Shown here: in pieces, positions 1-13,200 of the stretch
Position numbering within the stretch: position 1 is the first letter of the stretch
How the letters are laid out: every line of letters begins with the position of its first letter
NCBI GenBank assembly: GCA_029215795.1
Contig: JARDYH010000002.1
Span: 365,268,973-365,332,972, forward strand
Source of the DNA: Anniella stebbinsi
Taxonomy: Eukaryota > Chordata > Lepidosauria > Squamata > Anniellidae
Reading direction: 5' to 3'
Length of the DNA stretch: 64,000 bases
Made by a program: the position numbers and the translations under genes
Notes under the pieces: generated by a model
Databases searched by the model: none
Told to the model about the DNA's origin: nothing
Seen by the model: only the letters and a program-made list of their open reading frames with translations

Positions 1-408
1 CAGTTATCAATCTGGCCGCTGCATTTTGCACAAGCTGGAGAAGAGAAGATTGAGGGGAGTCATGATAGCACTCTTCAAATACTTGAAAGGTTGTCACACA
101 GAGGAGGGCCAGGATCTCTTCTCCATCATCCCAGAGTGCAAGACGTGGAATAATGGGCTCAAGTTACAGGAAGCCAGATTCTGGCTCGACATCAGGAAAA
201 ACTTCCTGTCCTGACTGTTAGAGCGGTACGACGATGGAACCAATGACCTAGGGGGGTTGTGTGCTCTCCCACATTAGAGGCCTTCAAGATGCAGCAGGAC
301 AACCACCTGTCAGGGATGCTTTAAGGTAGGTTCCTGCACTGAGCAGGAGGTTGGACTCGATGGCCTTAGAGGCCCCTTCCAACTCTACTATTCTATGATT
401 CTATGATC
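1..408 (+). repeat. CR1 LINE 3' end
   Basis: Positions 26-214 encode the C-terminal part of a CR1 protein ([30 protein letters not shown]) and stop. The CR1 3' untranslated tail follows and ends in a direct repeat of ATTCTATG. The left end is cut by the window edge or by the usual CR1 5' truncation. Confidence 0.85.
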
Positions 409-2805
409 AGGACTGTGATGTTCCAGGAGCAGAGAGTTAAACCTTTCCATCCCCCGAGTTTTATCGCTGACATTTCACATTTTTAAAAAAGAAAAAAAGT
501 ATCCATTTGAGTCATTGAGTCATTTTCATTTTTTAACCTTCCCGGCAGATGGGAATGGACTTTCCAGGCAGAACTAGTGGTAGGGCAATGATTTGACCCT
601 CTCCGCCCAGAATGGAGATACTGGGTGATCCAGATACTGGGACGCATGCGCTTACACCAGAGTAAAAGCACAGAAGTGCACTTTTGGACTTTCAGAAATG
701 TGCAGTTGCGTAGTTGTGGAGAAGAAATAAACAAAAACTATCCAAACTAATATTACTAGTTGCCTCACAGAATCACCACCATTTATTTTATTGCTAAAAC
801 AAGGAATCGTTGTGTGTGTTGGGATGGGGGTGAAGGAAAGAACAGCAACAGCAGCGGGGAGCGGTGTGATTGGCTGCCTGGGCGAGGGAGAAATGTGGCA
901 GTCCAGTCAGGCTGAAGCAATGAAAACATTTAAGAGAACATTATCTTACATGTTACGCAGCCACACCTCCACAAAACAATGCAAGCTCCCGCAATCAGGC
1001 AGCCACGCCACTGTTTTTGTTTTGTTTTGTGGATCATGGCACACCAGGAAATAAATAATGATAATGAGAAAATATGGGAGAAATTGGGAGGAGGGAACAT
1101 GGAATGACACAGGATGGCTGCACGGAACTAATGACATCCTGTGGGCAGTCCAAAAACTGCTAACAAGGCAAGGTGATCGCAACTTAACTCCCCACCCCAC
1201 CCTCCAGTTTGGAAGACCCCTTACTCCCAAGATCCCTCTTTTATTCATCTGATGTAGCTGATATGCTCTCGGGGGAGAGAAGCTGTCACTTCTAGGCTCT
1301 CTTCAGCAGGAATGGGCAAAGAGGAGGCTGAGGTCCACCCAGAAGAGGCTGGTGGCTCCGATGTCCATAGGGTAGTGAATCCACTCCAGGTTTTATTTGA
1401 CTTGCGCAAGTGGAATAAAATTCTTGTATATCCCTTTAAAAAATTCTGATTCTGTCAACGAGCGTATGACGGAATGAAAGACACCTGATAAGCTGTGAAA
1501 CACAGACAAAAGTTTTAACAAAATCTGTACATCCTTAGTGGACCTGGGGGTCCTGGTTCTGTCAGGTCCAGTCAAACTCAATTCGTGGGTTGCCAAAGTG
1601 AGGCAAAGTCACAAACGGATCAGTTCAACAGTCTATTGAGTATATACACAGATAATAAATGGATGCAGTTAGAATATGCAAAGAAAGCTCACATCCCTTC
1701 AGCTGAAAAGCTGACCTTTACTGCAGCTGATTGTACTCTGGGTCCCCAGAGGGTATGAGACATTCCCCTAGGACTGGCAAGTGCTCTCCAGGATGATAAT
1801 GCATGTATTCCCCCCTTGGAGCGAGACCAAAAAGCAAGACCAGCCTGCTCGATTTTATAGGTGCCTCTCCTAAGTTTCACAGTCTGTCATGAGAAAATCG
1901 CTCCCTTCTCAGGAGATTGGGGGGGGGGCTCGCTTTCACTTCTCATGAGAATGAGATCATGCAGCTGTGGCTCTACATGCTTGGTACCAAGTAGCTTGTG
2001 AGAGAGGCCAACTAAAAATTGCCCATTGTATCTCAGTTAGCTGAAATCTACTCACTATGTTAAGCTGCACAGATTTCTATGCATTCAGTGCACGAGAGAC
2101 AAGGCTCACCTGTGGGAGCTCACTAGCTTCCTCACCAAGCTTTCCGTATCAAACCGATTTCATGGACCAAGGGGATTCTGGTTCAAACCACAACAGTGAA
2201 CCGCACAACATGGATGCCAGCTCTGCCTCTGTACAGCACTCAGTACCCTAATGGTGCTAAATAAATATGAATTCTAACAGCAGGACACTACACTGGAGAA
2301 AGAGGGTTTTACAGCACCTGAATCTGGGACCTTCCCTTTACTTGTAAGCCCCCTTGGTACCCGAATTTGTATCTGAAAGGTGATCTATAAATAACTGGAA
2401 TGAAGGAATAAAGCATCATGTTATTAAGTGATGAGAAACAGCATCAGTTTTATTAACATAAGCCATGGGTGTCTGGGAGGTCAAAGTAGAGCTGAAGCAA
2501 ATAGTTTGGATGGGAAAATTTTCATCAGGACTCTCCTGTGGCCAAAATGCATATTTGGGGGTGAAACCATCAGTACTTGTAATTGGCTGGGTTTTGAGCC
2601 TTTCTAGAATATTTCTACTAGATCGGGCACACATGTTGCATAGCATTGCTGTGGGGTGGAGTGGGGGGGGGCACATTCTAAGAAAGGGATAGATTTTTAC
2701 CAAGGGAAGTCACCGCCAGGTGACATTTCTTTGGAGTTCTTCTGTGCATATTTAATCTTGTGGTCCGGTTCGGGTGGATTGCTCTCTGCAGCATGTGATC
2801 GGACT
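409..2805. other. Unassigned DNA left of CLDN16
   Basis: No gene is supported here. About 1335-1395 is a fragment of the palindromic GGTGAATC MITE family. The stretch 1525-1900 looks like a decayed element, possibly an LTR on the - strand, but lacks clear ends. The rest shows no recognisable structure. By mammalian synteny CLDN1 should lie further left, outside the window. Confidence 0.5.
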
Positions 2806-2807
2806 AG

Positions 2808-2920
2808 ATCAGCCTTCCTCAACCTGTTGCCCCCTAGATGCGTTGGACTATAATTCCCATATGGGAGATGTAGGCCAACACATCTGGAGGGCATCAGGTT
2901 GAGGAAGGCTGATCACCTCC
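2808..2920. repeat. Hairpin-type interspersed repeat
   Basis: The two arms GATCAGCCTTCCTCAACCTG and CAGGTTGAGGAAGGCTGATC are perfect inverted repeats around a short core. Related half or full copies recur at about 29600-29680, 53225-53330, 55425-55545, 55830-55965 and 57985-58045. This is a common reptile palindromic repeat with no coding content. Confidence 0.75.
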
Positions 2921-3301
2921 TACTCTGCACTTCTATGATGGTTTCTCCACATGCAAGAGGAACCGCTGATCTTCAGCACAGGATTTGGGTCATGGCTGGT
3001 GTTTGAATGAAGGTTCTGCAAAATCTTCTCCACCACCACTGCAGGGAGAGCGTTGATTGACTCCAGGTGATTGGTAGCCACATCTTGGTTGTTTAGCACA
3101 AAGTCTAGGCTCTCCTCCTCTCTCCTCTCCAGCCAGTGTGTGTCCCTGTTCAGGCGACAGAAGCTGCATTTCCTTCTGTCGATCATTAGCAAAAGGAAGT
3201 TGAATATTCCCACGGAGGCAGGGCAATGGGCTGAGGCTTTCATGCAGATCAGGTGGGACAGGATCAAGACCTGGGAGGTGAGACCCCAGTTTCAGAGGAA
3301 A

Positions 3302-3415
3302 ATGAAGCACCTTCTCCAATACCTGGGCTGTTTCTTTGCCTTCTTCTCTGCTGGATTCCTGATTGCAGCTACCTGGACCGACTGCTGGATGGTGAACACG
3401 GATGACTCCCTGGAG
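3302..3415 (+). CDS. CLDN16: CLDN16 coding exon 1
   Basis: Encodes residues 1-38: N-terminus, first membrane helix and start of extracellular loop 1 (TWTDCW, then DDSLE). The donor after GAG is GTAAAG at 3416, phase 0. The ATG at 3302 has A at -3. The frame is open upstream to about 3071 and holds another in-frame ATG at 3242, which would add 20 residues. That ATG has T at -3 and the added residues resemble no claudin, so 3302 is preferred. Confidence 0.95.
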
Positions 3416-4179
3416 GTAAAGCGCAAGCGAAGGGAGATGCCCACCTTGAGTCAGTGGTATGAGAGCTGATGCTGTTGGCATTCCAAGCTATGGACTCTCT
3501 GCCGGATCTCAAGGTGGCTGGCTTTCTCCCCGGCAAAGCTTCCCTTGGGATTTTAATGGCTGCATGGCAGCCAGAAATTCATTAGGGGGTGCAGCTTCCC
3601 ATGGCAAGGAGGAGCAGTGGTGAGGGAAATCTTCACCAGTTGAATTTTTGTCTGCAGCTATTCACATCCCAGGAAAAAGTGGCAGGTCAGGACATTTCTC
3701 AGGACATAGGCCTGGCTTTTTGGCTTATGTTATTTTGTAGAGCATGATGTATTTATTTCTATTTATTTTATTTATTGCTTTCTATACCGCTCAATAGCCA
3801 AAGCTCTCTGTACACTGATGATGCATTATTATTATTATTATTATTATTGGAACTTTTAAATCATTTACCAGGAAATAAGTCCCATTAAACACAGTGGGAC
3901 TTTCTTCCAAGTAGTCATGCATCAGATTGTGCTGCAAAAACTATTTAGATTGCAATCCTATACATGCATATCTGAAGGGGGGAAAGACTCATTGAACTCA
4001 ATGGGGCTGACTAAGCTTGTATATCATTGCTCTATTCATCCATTAAAATAGCATCCCTGATTCATTTGGCAACTTATTTTAAAATAGTCATTATTTTTCA
4101 TCTAAGTACATAAAAATGGCAGGCACCGTCACAGAAGAGGTGCCCCCCTTTGCTCCCCACACAAAGGAACACTTTAATG

Positions 4180-4221
<42 letters not shown>

Positions 4222-7200
4222 TACCACCCCATAGCCAAAGCGCTCTGGGCGGTTTACAAAATTTTAAAAGATTGCACATTAAAAAGTCATTATACAAAAT
4301 TTAAAACCATAAAACATAAAAACAGTTGATATTTAAAACATTTCTAAACTTTTACGCCTGGCCAAAAATTCAGTTGAAAACCTCAACTTAAGCTGTTAAA
4401 ATCCCTGGGAGAAAAGAAAAGTTTTGACCTGGCTTGCTGAGACATACACATGGAGCATTTAAAAACACAGTAAGTGTGCCTTCCCCACATTTATACAGGT
4501 TTAATTGATTAACACATATTTGATTAATTGGATTCTTTAATCAGGAATGATGATGATGTCAGAATTCCAATGCAACATCAGAGTGATTTCCTTTTTCCAC
4601 CCACCCAATTCTACATCGGTTTGATTATAGATGTTCTGTTCCTTTTATGAAAACACAAACCTCCAGGGAGGTTTCAGGCTTGTGAAAGTCCATCAAAAAC
4701 AGCTCCTTAGAGCAGGGATATCACATGGACTTTGTATAGGGACTTTTGTTCCTATGTCATGTATGTTCCCTCGTCTTGTCACATTTTGTGAGTGGCAGAG
4801 GTGTCTTGAGACTTGGGGAAATATTTTTAAGGAAATGGCCTACTCAGTCAACATTTGTGAGTCTTTTTTGCATTCATGAAAGGGATGGGATATCTGTAGA
4901 ATGAAGCCCTTCAAACTCTGTACCTGCTTAATATCAAAGCAAATATTGGAGTAGAATCATAGAATGGTCGAGTTGGAAAGGGCCCTCTAAGTCCATTGAG
5001 TCCAACCCCCTGCTCAGTGCAGGAATCCATCTTAAAGCATACCTGACAGATGGCTGTCCAGCTGCCTCTTGAAGGCCTCTCTAGTGCCTAGTTTGTTTAA
5101 AAAAGATAGCTTGCGAAAACTTCACAGGTTCTTCTAAAGAACAAAAACTAGGGATGTGCACGGCCCTCCAGAATCGGATCGGAATCAGAATCATAACTTC
5201 CGATGTGGACCTGAATTGGTTCGGATCGAATCGGACTTGCCTCGAATTGCTTCGGATCCAATTCCAATGCGAGAATCGGACTTCCGATTTGAGCGTCGGA
5301 TGTTTATTTTCCCCTATAGACTTGAATTTTGGGGGAAAATACACCTATAACTTTGTTATTTTAAAAGATGGAAACATGAAACTTGGCCACAGTGCAGATG
5401 CCACATAAGTAGTTATTTCTGAGGAATTTCAGAAACATTCCTGCTGGCGTTTACTCGCAAAGAAGTGTTAAAGTACAGGTTTTCAGGCTGCTATAACTTT
5501 CTCATTTCTCAAGATATGTGCATAAAAGTTGGGGACCTTACAGATGGGCTGTTGGTAGTCATCTGTGGACAATTTCAGAGGCAGAGGTGCAGGCATTTAC
5601 TCTCAAGGTACTTCTAAAAAATCAGATTTTCCAGGAAATCCAGTCCATGCAAAGTGCTCTTAATTTCTCATTTTTAAACATACACACATTAAAGTTGGTG
5701 TGATCAACAGGATTGGATGATGAAGCTGTCAATTCCACCCCCTCCTCCCTTCTCCCCCACCGTGCCCAAGTTTTATTTTTAAAAAGAAGATATAGGCATA
5801 ATGCAATCCATTTTTCAAAAAATCGTTGCCACCAAAGACCTGCACCAATGTTTCTGAAATTTCTCATACATGACTAATTACATGGCATCTGCAATGTGGC
5901 CAAGTTTCTTGTTTCTAACTTTTAAAGTAAAAAAGTTAAAGGCATTTATTTCTCCAAGGCAACCCTTAGGGGAAAACACCTAAAATAGAGGCCCTATTCT
6001 CTGATGCGATCCTATGCAAATCAGATTTAAAAAATCAGTTCAGAAAGAATCGGAGTTCCTTGGACCAGCATCGGAATCGGGAATCGGATGTCTGATTTCC
6101 CTCAAATCAGATTGGAATCGGGCATCGGATCAGATTCAATGCACATCCCTAACAAAACTGTAACTGCAAAGGTGCTATTGAAAGAATTACAGCACACTAA
6201 CAGCGTGGTCCTACACATATCTTCTCAGAAATAAGCCCCACTGCATTCAATGGGGCTTACTTGCAGGGAAACAGATACAGGACTGAAGCTTAAGGTTACA
6301 AATCTATGCATGATTGGACAGAAAAAAGCCCTACAACATGTTGGCTGAGGGGTGCTGGGAGTTATAGGACATTTTTCTGTCTAAACATGCATAGGATTGT
6401 GCCTGAAAATAAGTTGGGTTGCCTTCCAACCTCATTGCCCTGGTCTGCAAAGGGAAATGCCTGTTCAGCCATAGGCGGCTTGGAAAGTGGACTGATGTGC
6501 TGTTTATTATGGGGAACTGAAGATAAATCATCCTACTTAACAGCAGAAATTGGTTTAACCTTGCCTCTTTGGTTCAAAGGCACCTCCAGCTGCCTCGTTC
6601 CCTCGGTCTTTCATTCATGTGCCCTTGGGGTTAACGGCAGCCACGCTTCACACGGTCTTGCACTGAGTATGAATACCAAAATGCTCCACAAAAGGGCCTC
6701 CGGCATTAATACCTGATGGATTGAGTCACTTTCCTCACTTACCCAACTCATTGCCTCGCTAAATATCAGCATATGGTTAATGAGCTGTAATCCTTTCAAA
6801 GAGCTGGCGTCGGAGTGGCCAGATGTTGAAACAGCAAGCAATGCAAAGTGGATCTGCTTTGCAAAAAGAAAGAAGGCCCAGCAGCCCGGGGACTAATCCA
6901 GACCACTTTTCCCCTAGGTCCTACTTTAGAGAGGATGGGAAATCTAATTTCTCAGGCTTTGCCTCATTGGGTGAACTCGAGTTTGGCTTCAGCAAGTCTC
7001 ACTCCAGAGTTTCTTCCAGACTCCTTGCAGCCTCCCTCTTCCTCTCAAAAGAGGACTGAACCCCAAAATTTGATCATATTAATTTATATGGAGAGATGCA
7101 AATATAGAAATCCTTACTATTATTTAAATAGAAATGCACTATACCTCACCATAGCATGGAAGACCATGACCAGAGGATCTGTGCACTTTGCTCAGTTTTC

Positions 7201-10200
7201 AGTCCAGGTGCAACTTCAAGGCCCTTTAGCTCTCCCTTCTTATTATTCCTCATCTATACACCAAACTTGGTCTGGAAAAATAGAGAACACTTTCAAAATA
7301 TAGGACTGCCCTCTGACAGCCCTTCAAATAGAGTACCGTCCTTTGTAAACAAAAAAACTAAAAAAAAAGGCCATAGGGACACACTAAGAGATACAGATTT
7401 AGGAAGTCTGATAGAAATACAGTCCATCTCGCCCTTGTGGAATAGACTGTGGCAGGCAACCCAGGGCTCACTCTCATCGTTCATTATCTTTAAAACAGAA
7501 TTGGGCTGGACAGGCCTTCAAATGGAGGACTGCCCTCTCTAAAGTAAGACACACCTAAGCACCCAATCTCAAAACCCCTCCCCACCTTTCCCATGAGGTC
7601 TTTAGCCTAGCCTGCTGTCGCCTTTCCCAACTGAAATGAACCTGTCAGACTCTTGGTCCGTCTGGCCTGGGATTGCCCTTCCTCCCTGGCAACAGCTTTC
7701 CCGGGTCTCTGATAGGCTTTTAACTGGAAAAGTCAGGGAACAGACCCAGGGGCAGCCACCTGCAGGCAAAGCGGTGGAGGCTGGGGGCTCCGATTCTGCT
7801 CCAGGTTTCAGTCAGAACCAGTCAGAACTTTAAAGGAGCTGTCCAAGGTGTGGAAGCTCCTTGGAGAGCTCCTTTAGAGCTCTGACTGACCCACTCTGCC
7901 ACTGAACGACAGTTTGCCACAGGCCTGTATTTGGTCCGGCTCATGTTCATTGTTAATTTCGTATCCTCCTGCCTTTCCCCCAAATGATGCTCAAGGCGTC
8001 CCGAGGGCACTATGTCCTCTGCCCCTCGCGCTCTCGTCTTCTTTCCCTTGGGCCCCCGTCTTCCCTTTCTCTTTGTTGTATCTCCCAAGTGGAGAACATG
8101 GAGTGTGTAAATGCTTTGGGGAAGGGGCTTTCTGTAACAGCAACAACTTTCTCCTGCGCAGTTGAGTGCGACGTGCCGTGGCCTGTGGTGGGAGTGCGTC
8201 ACCAATGCCTTTGATGGGATAACGACCTGTGACGAATATGACTCCATATTGGCTGAGCACCCAGGTATGTGGATGCTTTGGACTTCTTTAACCAGACTGG
8301 GGCCGGGGTGAGAAAAAGAGATGGTGGGGGCGTCATTGGCAGGGGCATTGTCCCCACGAGGTGATCAACATTCTTGTCTTTGGCTTTAGAATCATAGGGT
8401 GCATTTAAAGCTCTTTCAAGGCGCATTAAAAAAATTACCTCTACAAGAACGGAGTGCAAATCGGGTGTAGAGGCGCGTTATCTCCCCGATTATACGCATT
8501 ATCGAATGCGCGTTAAATCGCAAGTTTTATTTTGCTCCGTTCGCTAAAGCGCATTTTGACTGTGTGAATAAGCGCTTATGCGCATTAACTACTTGTAAAG
8601 CGCATTTTGGACATCTGTTAATGCGCTTCGCCACCTCTCTCCGCCTCTCGTGCAGAGGGATTAGGCGTAAATGCGCTTCTGCGATTATGCGCATAATCGC
8701 CTAAAAGCGAATCCTTGTAGAGGGGACCATAGAATGGTAATAATAAGCATAATAATAATAATTTATTTCTTACCCACCTCTCTGTTTGGATCGAGGTGGG
8801 GAACAACATTAAATATAAAATATGTTAAAATACATAAAACTGATTAAAACATGGCACACGTTATTAAAACTGCATTAAAACATCCTAAAAACATCCTAAA
8901 AACAGTCTAAAATTCCACTGGATATGCCTGTTGGAAGAGAACAGTCTTTATAGCTTTCTTAAATTCGAAAAGACTGTTAAGTTGATGAGTCTCCTCCAGC
9001 AGGTCATTCCACAGTCTGGGAGCGGCAGAAGAAAAGGTCCTCTGGGTGACGGTTGTCAGCCTAGTCTTGGCCGACTGTAATAAGTTCTTCCCAGAGGACC
9101 TGAGCATGTGGGGTGGATTGTAGGGGAGAAGGCAACCCCGCAGGTAACCTGGACCCAAACCATGTAGGGCTTTAAAGGTGATGACCAACACTTTGTACTT
9201 TACCCGGAAACTAATTGGCAGCCAGTGACGTGATTTTAAAGCTGGCGTAATATGATCACCCCTAGGTGTACCGGTGACCAACCTGGCTGCCATATTTTGA
9301 ACTAGTTTCTGGACTAGGCACAGAGGTAGCCCTATGTACAGCGCATTACAGAAGTCGGGCCTCGAAGTTACCAGCGCATGCACTACCGTCTTTAGGTCTT
9401 CCAACTCTAGGAAGGGGTGCAGCTGGTGTATCAGCCAAAGTAGGCACTCCTGGCCATGGCATCTATCTGGGCTGTCATTTGGAGTGACGGATCCAGGACC
9501 ACCCCCAAGCTGCAAACACCGTCTTTCAGGGGGAGTGTAACCCCATCCAGAACTGGTTGATACACCTCCAAACCCAGGTTGGGGCCTTTGACAGCAAGCA
9601 CCTCCGTCTTGTCTGGATTCAGCTTCAGTTTGTTTTTCCTCATCCAGCCCATTACCGCCTCCAAGCATTAATTCAGAGGAGGCACGCTATCCTTAGCTGA
9701 AGCTGTTATCGAAGGCATAGAGAAATATATTTGGGTGTCATCAGCGTACTGAGAGCACCCCGCCCCATACCTCTGGATGATCTCTCCCAGTGGTTTCATA
9801 TAAATGTTAAACAGCATTGGGGAAAGGATGGCACCTTGTGGTACGCCACACAGCAGCTCCTTCTTTGCGGAGCAGCTATCCTCAAGCATCACCATCTGGA
9901 ACCTGCCCGAAAGGTAGGACCGGAACCACTGAAGCACAGTGCCCCCGATTCCCAATCCCCTCAGACGTTCCAGAAGGATACCATGGTCGATGGTATCGAA
10001 TGCCGCTGAGAGGTCCAGAAGTACCAACAGGGACACACTCTCCCTGTCAATGCTCAGGCGTAGATCATCCACTAAGGCGACCATAGCAGTCTCAACTCCG
10101 TATCCCGCTCTGAAGCCAGTTTGAAATGGGTCTAGAAAATCAGTGTCATCCAAGACTGCCTGGAGTTGGAAGGCAACTGCCCTCTCGATCACCTTGCCCA

Positions 10201-13200
10201 AAAATGGAAGATTTGATACCGGCCTGTAGTTATTAAGGTCCAGGGGGTCCAGGGAGGGCTTCTTTAGAAGCAGCCGTACCACCGCTTCTTTTAAACATGA
10301 TGGAAAACTCCCCTCCCTGAGAAATGCATTAATAATATATTGTAATTGTGATCTAACTGCATCTCCTCCCTGGGCGACCAGCCAAGAAGGACAGGGATCG
10401 AGAGGGCAAGTCATCTTCCTCACTCATTGGAAGGGGCCTCTAAGGCCATCAAGTCCAAGCCCCTGCTCCATGCAGGAATCCACCTTAAAGCCTACCTTAA
10501 GGATACCTTAAGAATATTAAAAATCATCTATATTTCATGATATACAAGCAAAGAAGTTTAGCTTCCTAGGGCACAATCCTATGCATGTTTAGACAGAAAA
10601 AAAGTCCTACAGCTCTGAGGGGGGAATGCTGGGATTCCTGCATTGAATAGGAAGTTGGACTTGATGGCCATAGAGGCCCCTTCCAACTCTACTATTCTAC
10701 GATTGTTGGATTGTAGGACTTTTTTCTGTCTAGCTATGCATAGGATGACACCCATATTTGCCTATCCCACTTTTCTTTGAGAAATATCCCAAGCAATTTA
10801 CAAAAAAAGGATAAAATAAATCTCAAAAATCAAAATTTTAAACAAACATTTAAACCGCAAAAATGCCAGAAGCAAACCTTAAAAAGAAAGAAGGCCTAAA
10901 TTCTTGAAGTAAGGCATCTCTGTGACTTTCCCACAGTTATGGGTTTTCAAACATGGATCCTGTGTGGTGAAATGCAGAAGCAACCATACCAGATATTCCA
11001 ACTGTTAATAAAAAATAGTTTTCTCTCACCACCCCTGTTTTTGCATTTCTCTTGTGTCCCACGGCAGAAGTCACCTCTGCCAATTTTCAAGGTTTTTTTT
11101 TTTTTTTTACAAAATCAACAGCTAGAGGTTGATAAGGTTTTTGCAATAACAAACTTCAAAGCTTGCGCAAAGAAGGCATTCGAAGATGTTTCAGCCACCA
11201 TCCTTTGCTCTCTTGGACCAAATCAGGGATCACTATGGGGAAAAGTTACAGTGTCAAAGACTGTTTAGCGTAGAGAAAAGGCAAGTAAAGGGAAGACATG
11301 ACAGAGACGTACAAAATTATGTGTGGTGTGCAGAAAGTGGATAGGGAAACATCTTTCTACCTCTCTCTTCGTACTAGAACCCAAAGGAGCCTTCCCACAG
11401 AAGTCAACTGTGGGAGATTCAGGACATATAAAAGGAAGCACTTCTTCACACAACACAGTTAAATGGAATTTGCTACACAAGATGGAATGACGGCCACCAA
11501 TTTGGATGGTGTTAAAAGGGATATGGACAAATTCATGGAGGAGGAGAAGGCTATCAATGACTACTAGTCCCGATGGCCATGTGCTACCTCCAGTATCAGA
11601 GGCAGTAGCTGGGGATCGTGGGCAGTTGAACCCAGGTCTTGCAGGTGATCTTCCCACAGGCATCTGGTTGGCCACTGTGTAAACAGAATGCCTGATTCAG
11701 TATGGTTCTTCTTATGTTCTTAGCACATGTTGGTGTATTTCCCCCAGCAGAGGTAATGAACCATGCTTCTTGCCTGGGAATGAAAGTGGGACATGGCAAG
11801 ATACACTAGCCATGCTTGCTAGTGGTGATTTACTCCGTGGTGGAGCTAGGGCTGTCCCTGCAACCAAACCAACCCCTTCTTCCCCCCCCCCCCCGTGAAT
11901 GAGCATTGCCAGGGCTGACACCGTGCGCTGAAACAACCTTTCTTCTTATTTCTTAACATATTTTAGAGTTAGGGAACAGCTAACTGAGCATGTGCTTGTG
12001 GTTATAGATGCTCATCTTATTATTTTTACTTTAAAAATAAGCTATTCTTTTCTTCATCAAAACGGTGCTTATTCCCAAACTATAGGTTTCTCCCCCCCCC
12101 CCCCACCCCAGTCTAAACATGCATCGGATTGCAACCGAAGTGAATTAAAATGTGAAAATCCACATGCTCAGTTCAGTTCTTTTTAATATTATTATTTTCA
12201 GGGTTAGCAAACAGGTTTTTGTTCTATTTTTTGCTGGTATATATCAGGAATGTAGAAGCAGTTATGAAGCATGGAATGAGGAATGGAGGGGAGGGAAGAA
12301 ATGTTAATTGTACGCGTCACATATGAAGTTAGAAAGATGGCTGTCTGAAGTTAGTCCCCTGACCCATCTCTCCATAAGATCGTTAAGTCAAGGATCTAAA
12401 GTGACCCAGCTGCAGCGCTGGCTTCATCCCTTGAGCCTATGCCCGTATTTCAGGCTGCGCTTAAGTCCCGTGGTTTTGTGTCCCAATAACTGGCAGAGTT
12501 CATGAATGCAAAATAGCTTAGCTATCGACCCCATGCTTTGCATCTAGAAGATCCCAGGTTCAAGTCCAGCTGCCAGTCAGGACAGACAATGCAGAGCTGG
12601 AAGGACCAAGCAGTCTAGAGGCGGTTCAACCGTTCCCCGTTCCAGTTTGCCTCCGTGTGTCTCAAGCCACGCTCTCACTCATTTTACAGTGAAACTGGTG
12701 CTGACCCGAGCGATGCTGATTGCCGCCGACATCCTAGCTGGTTTTGGCTTCACCTTCCTCCTCCTGGGCCTCGACTGTGTGAAATTCCTCACAGACGAAC
12801 CTGGCATCAAAACTCGCATCTCCTTCGTATCCGGATTAGCTCTGTTAACAGGAGGTAGATAGCAGCAGAACTTTGGGACTCAAATTCAGAGTGGGCAGAG
12901 TTGTGGGTTTGTATGCACACACTTGCGCAAATGCACTAATGCACATTACTTAATGCAAAGTAGCGCTAACAAGAATTAGTGCAAATCCCCCCCCCCAAAA
13001 GAAAGAGTGAAAAACTGGTTTGCAAGTCCTCAGACTCTGCATGACTCACAAAAAGCCGCTGTGCAGAGAAACCCACAGCCTGGGTTCATAAAAATGTCAG
13101 TCCCATTAGAATCCGTGGTGGATTTCTCCTCCATCTCTACAGACATGAGACTCAGCAAGAGACCACGTCAAAGGGATGATAGACACACAGGCCTGCGGGG

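Noticed and set aside
1..3000. CLDN1 exons expected by synteny
   Set aside because: No claudin signature on the - strand; CLDN1 is presumably left of the window.
4116..4304. Poly-Asn and poly-Leu frames (also near 22053)
   Set aside because: They are translations of AAT microsatellites at LINE 3' ends.
8907..10423. Long - strand frames as a host gene
   Set aside because: They contain LINE reverse transcriptase motifs (AFDTIDH, YADDTQ) and an L2-type 3' tail, so they are a dead transposon.
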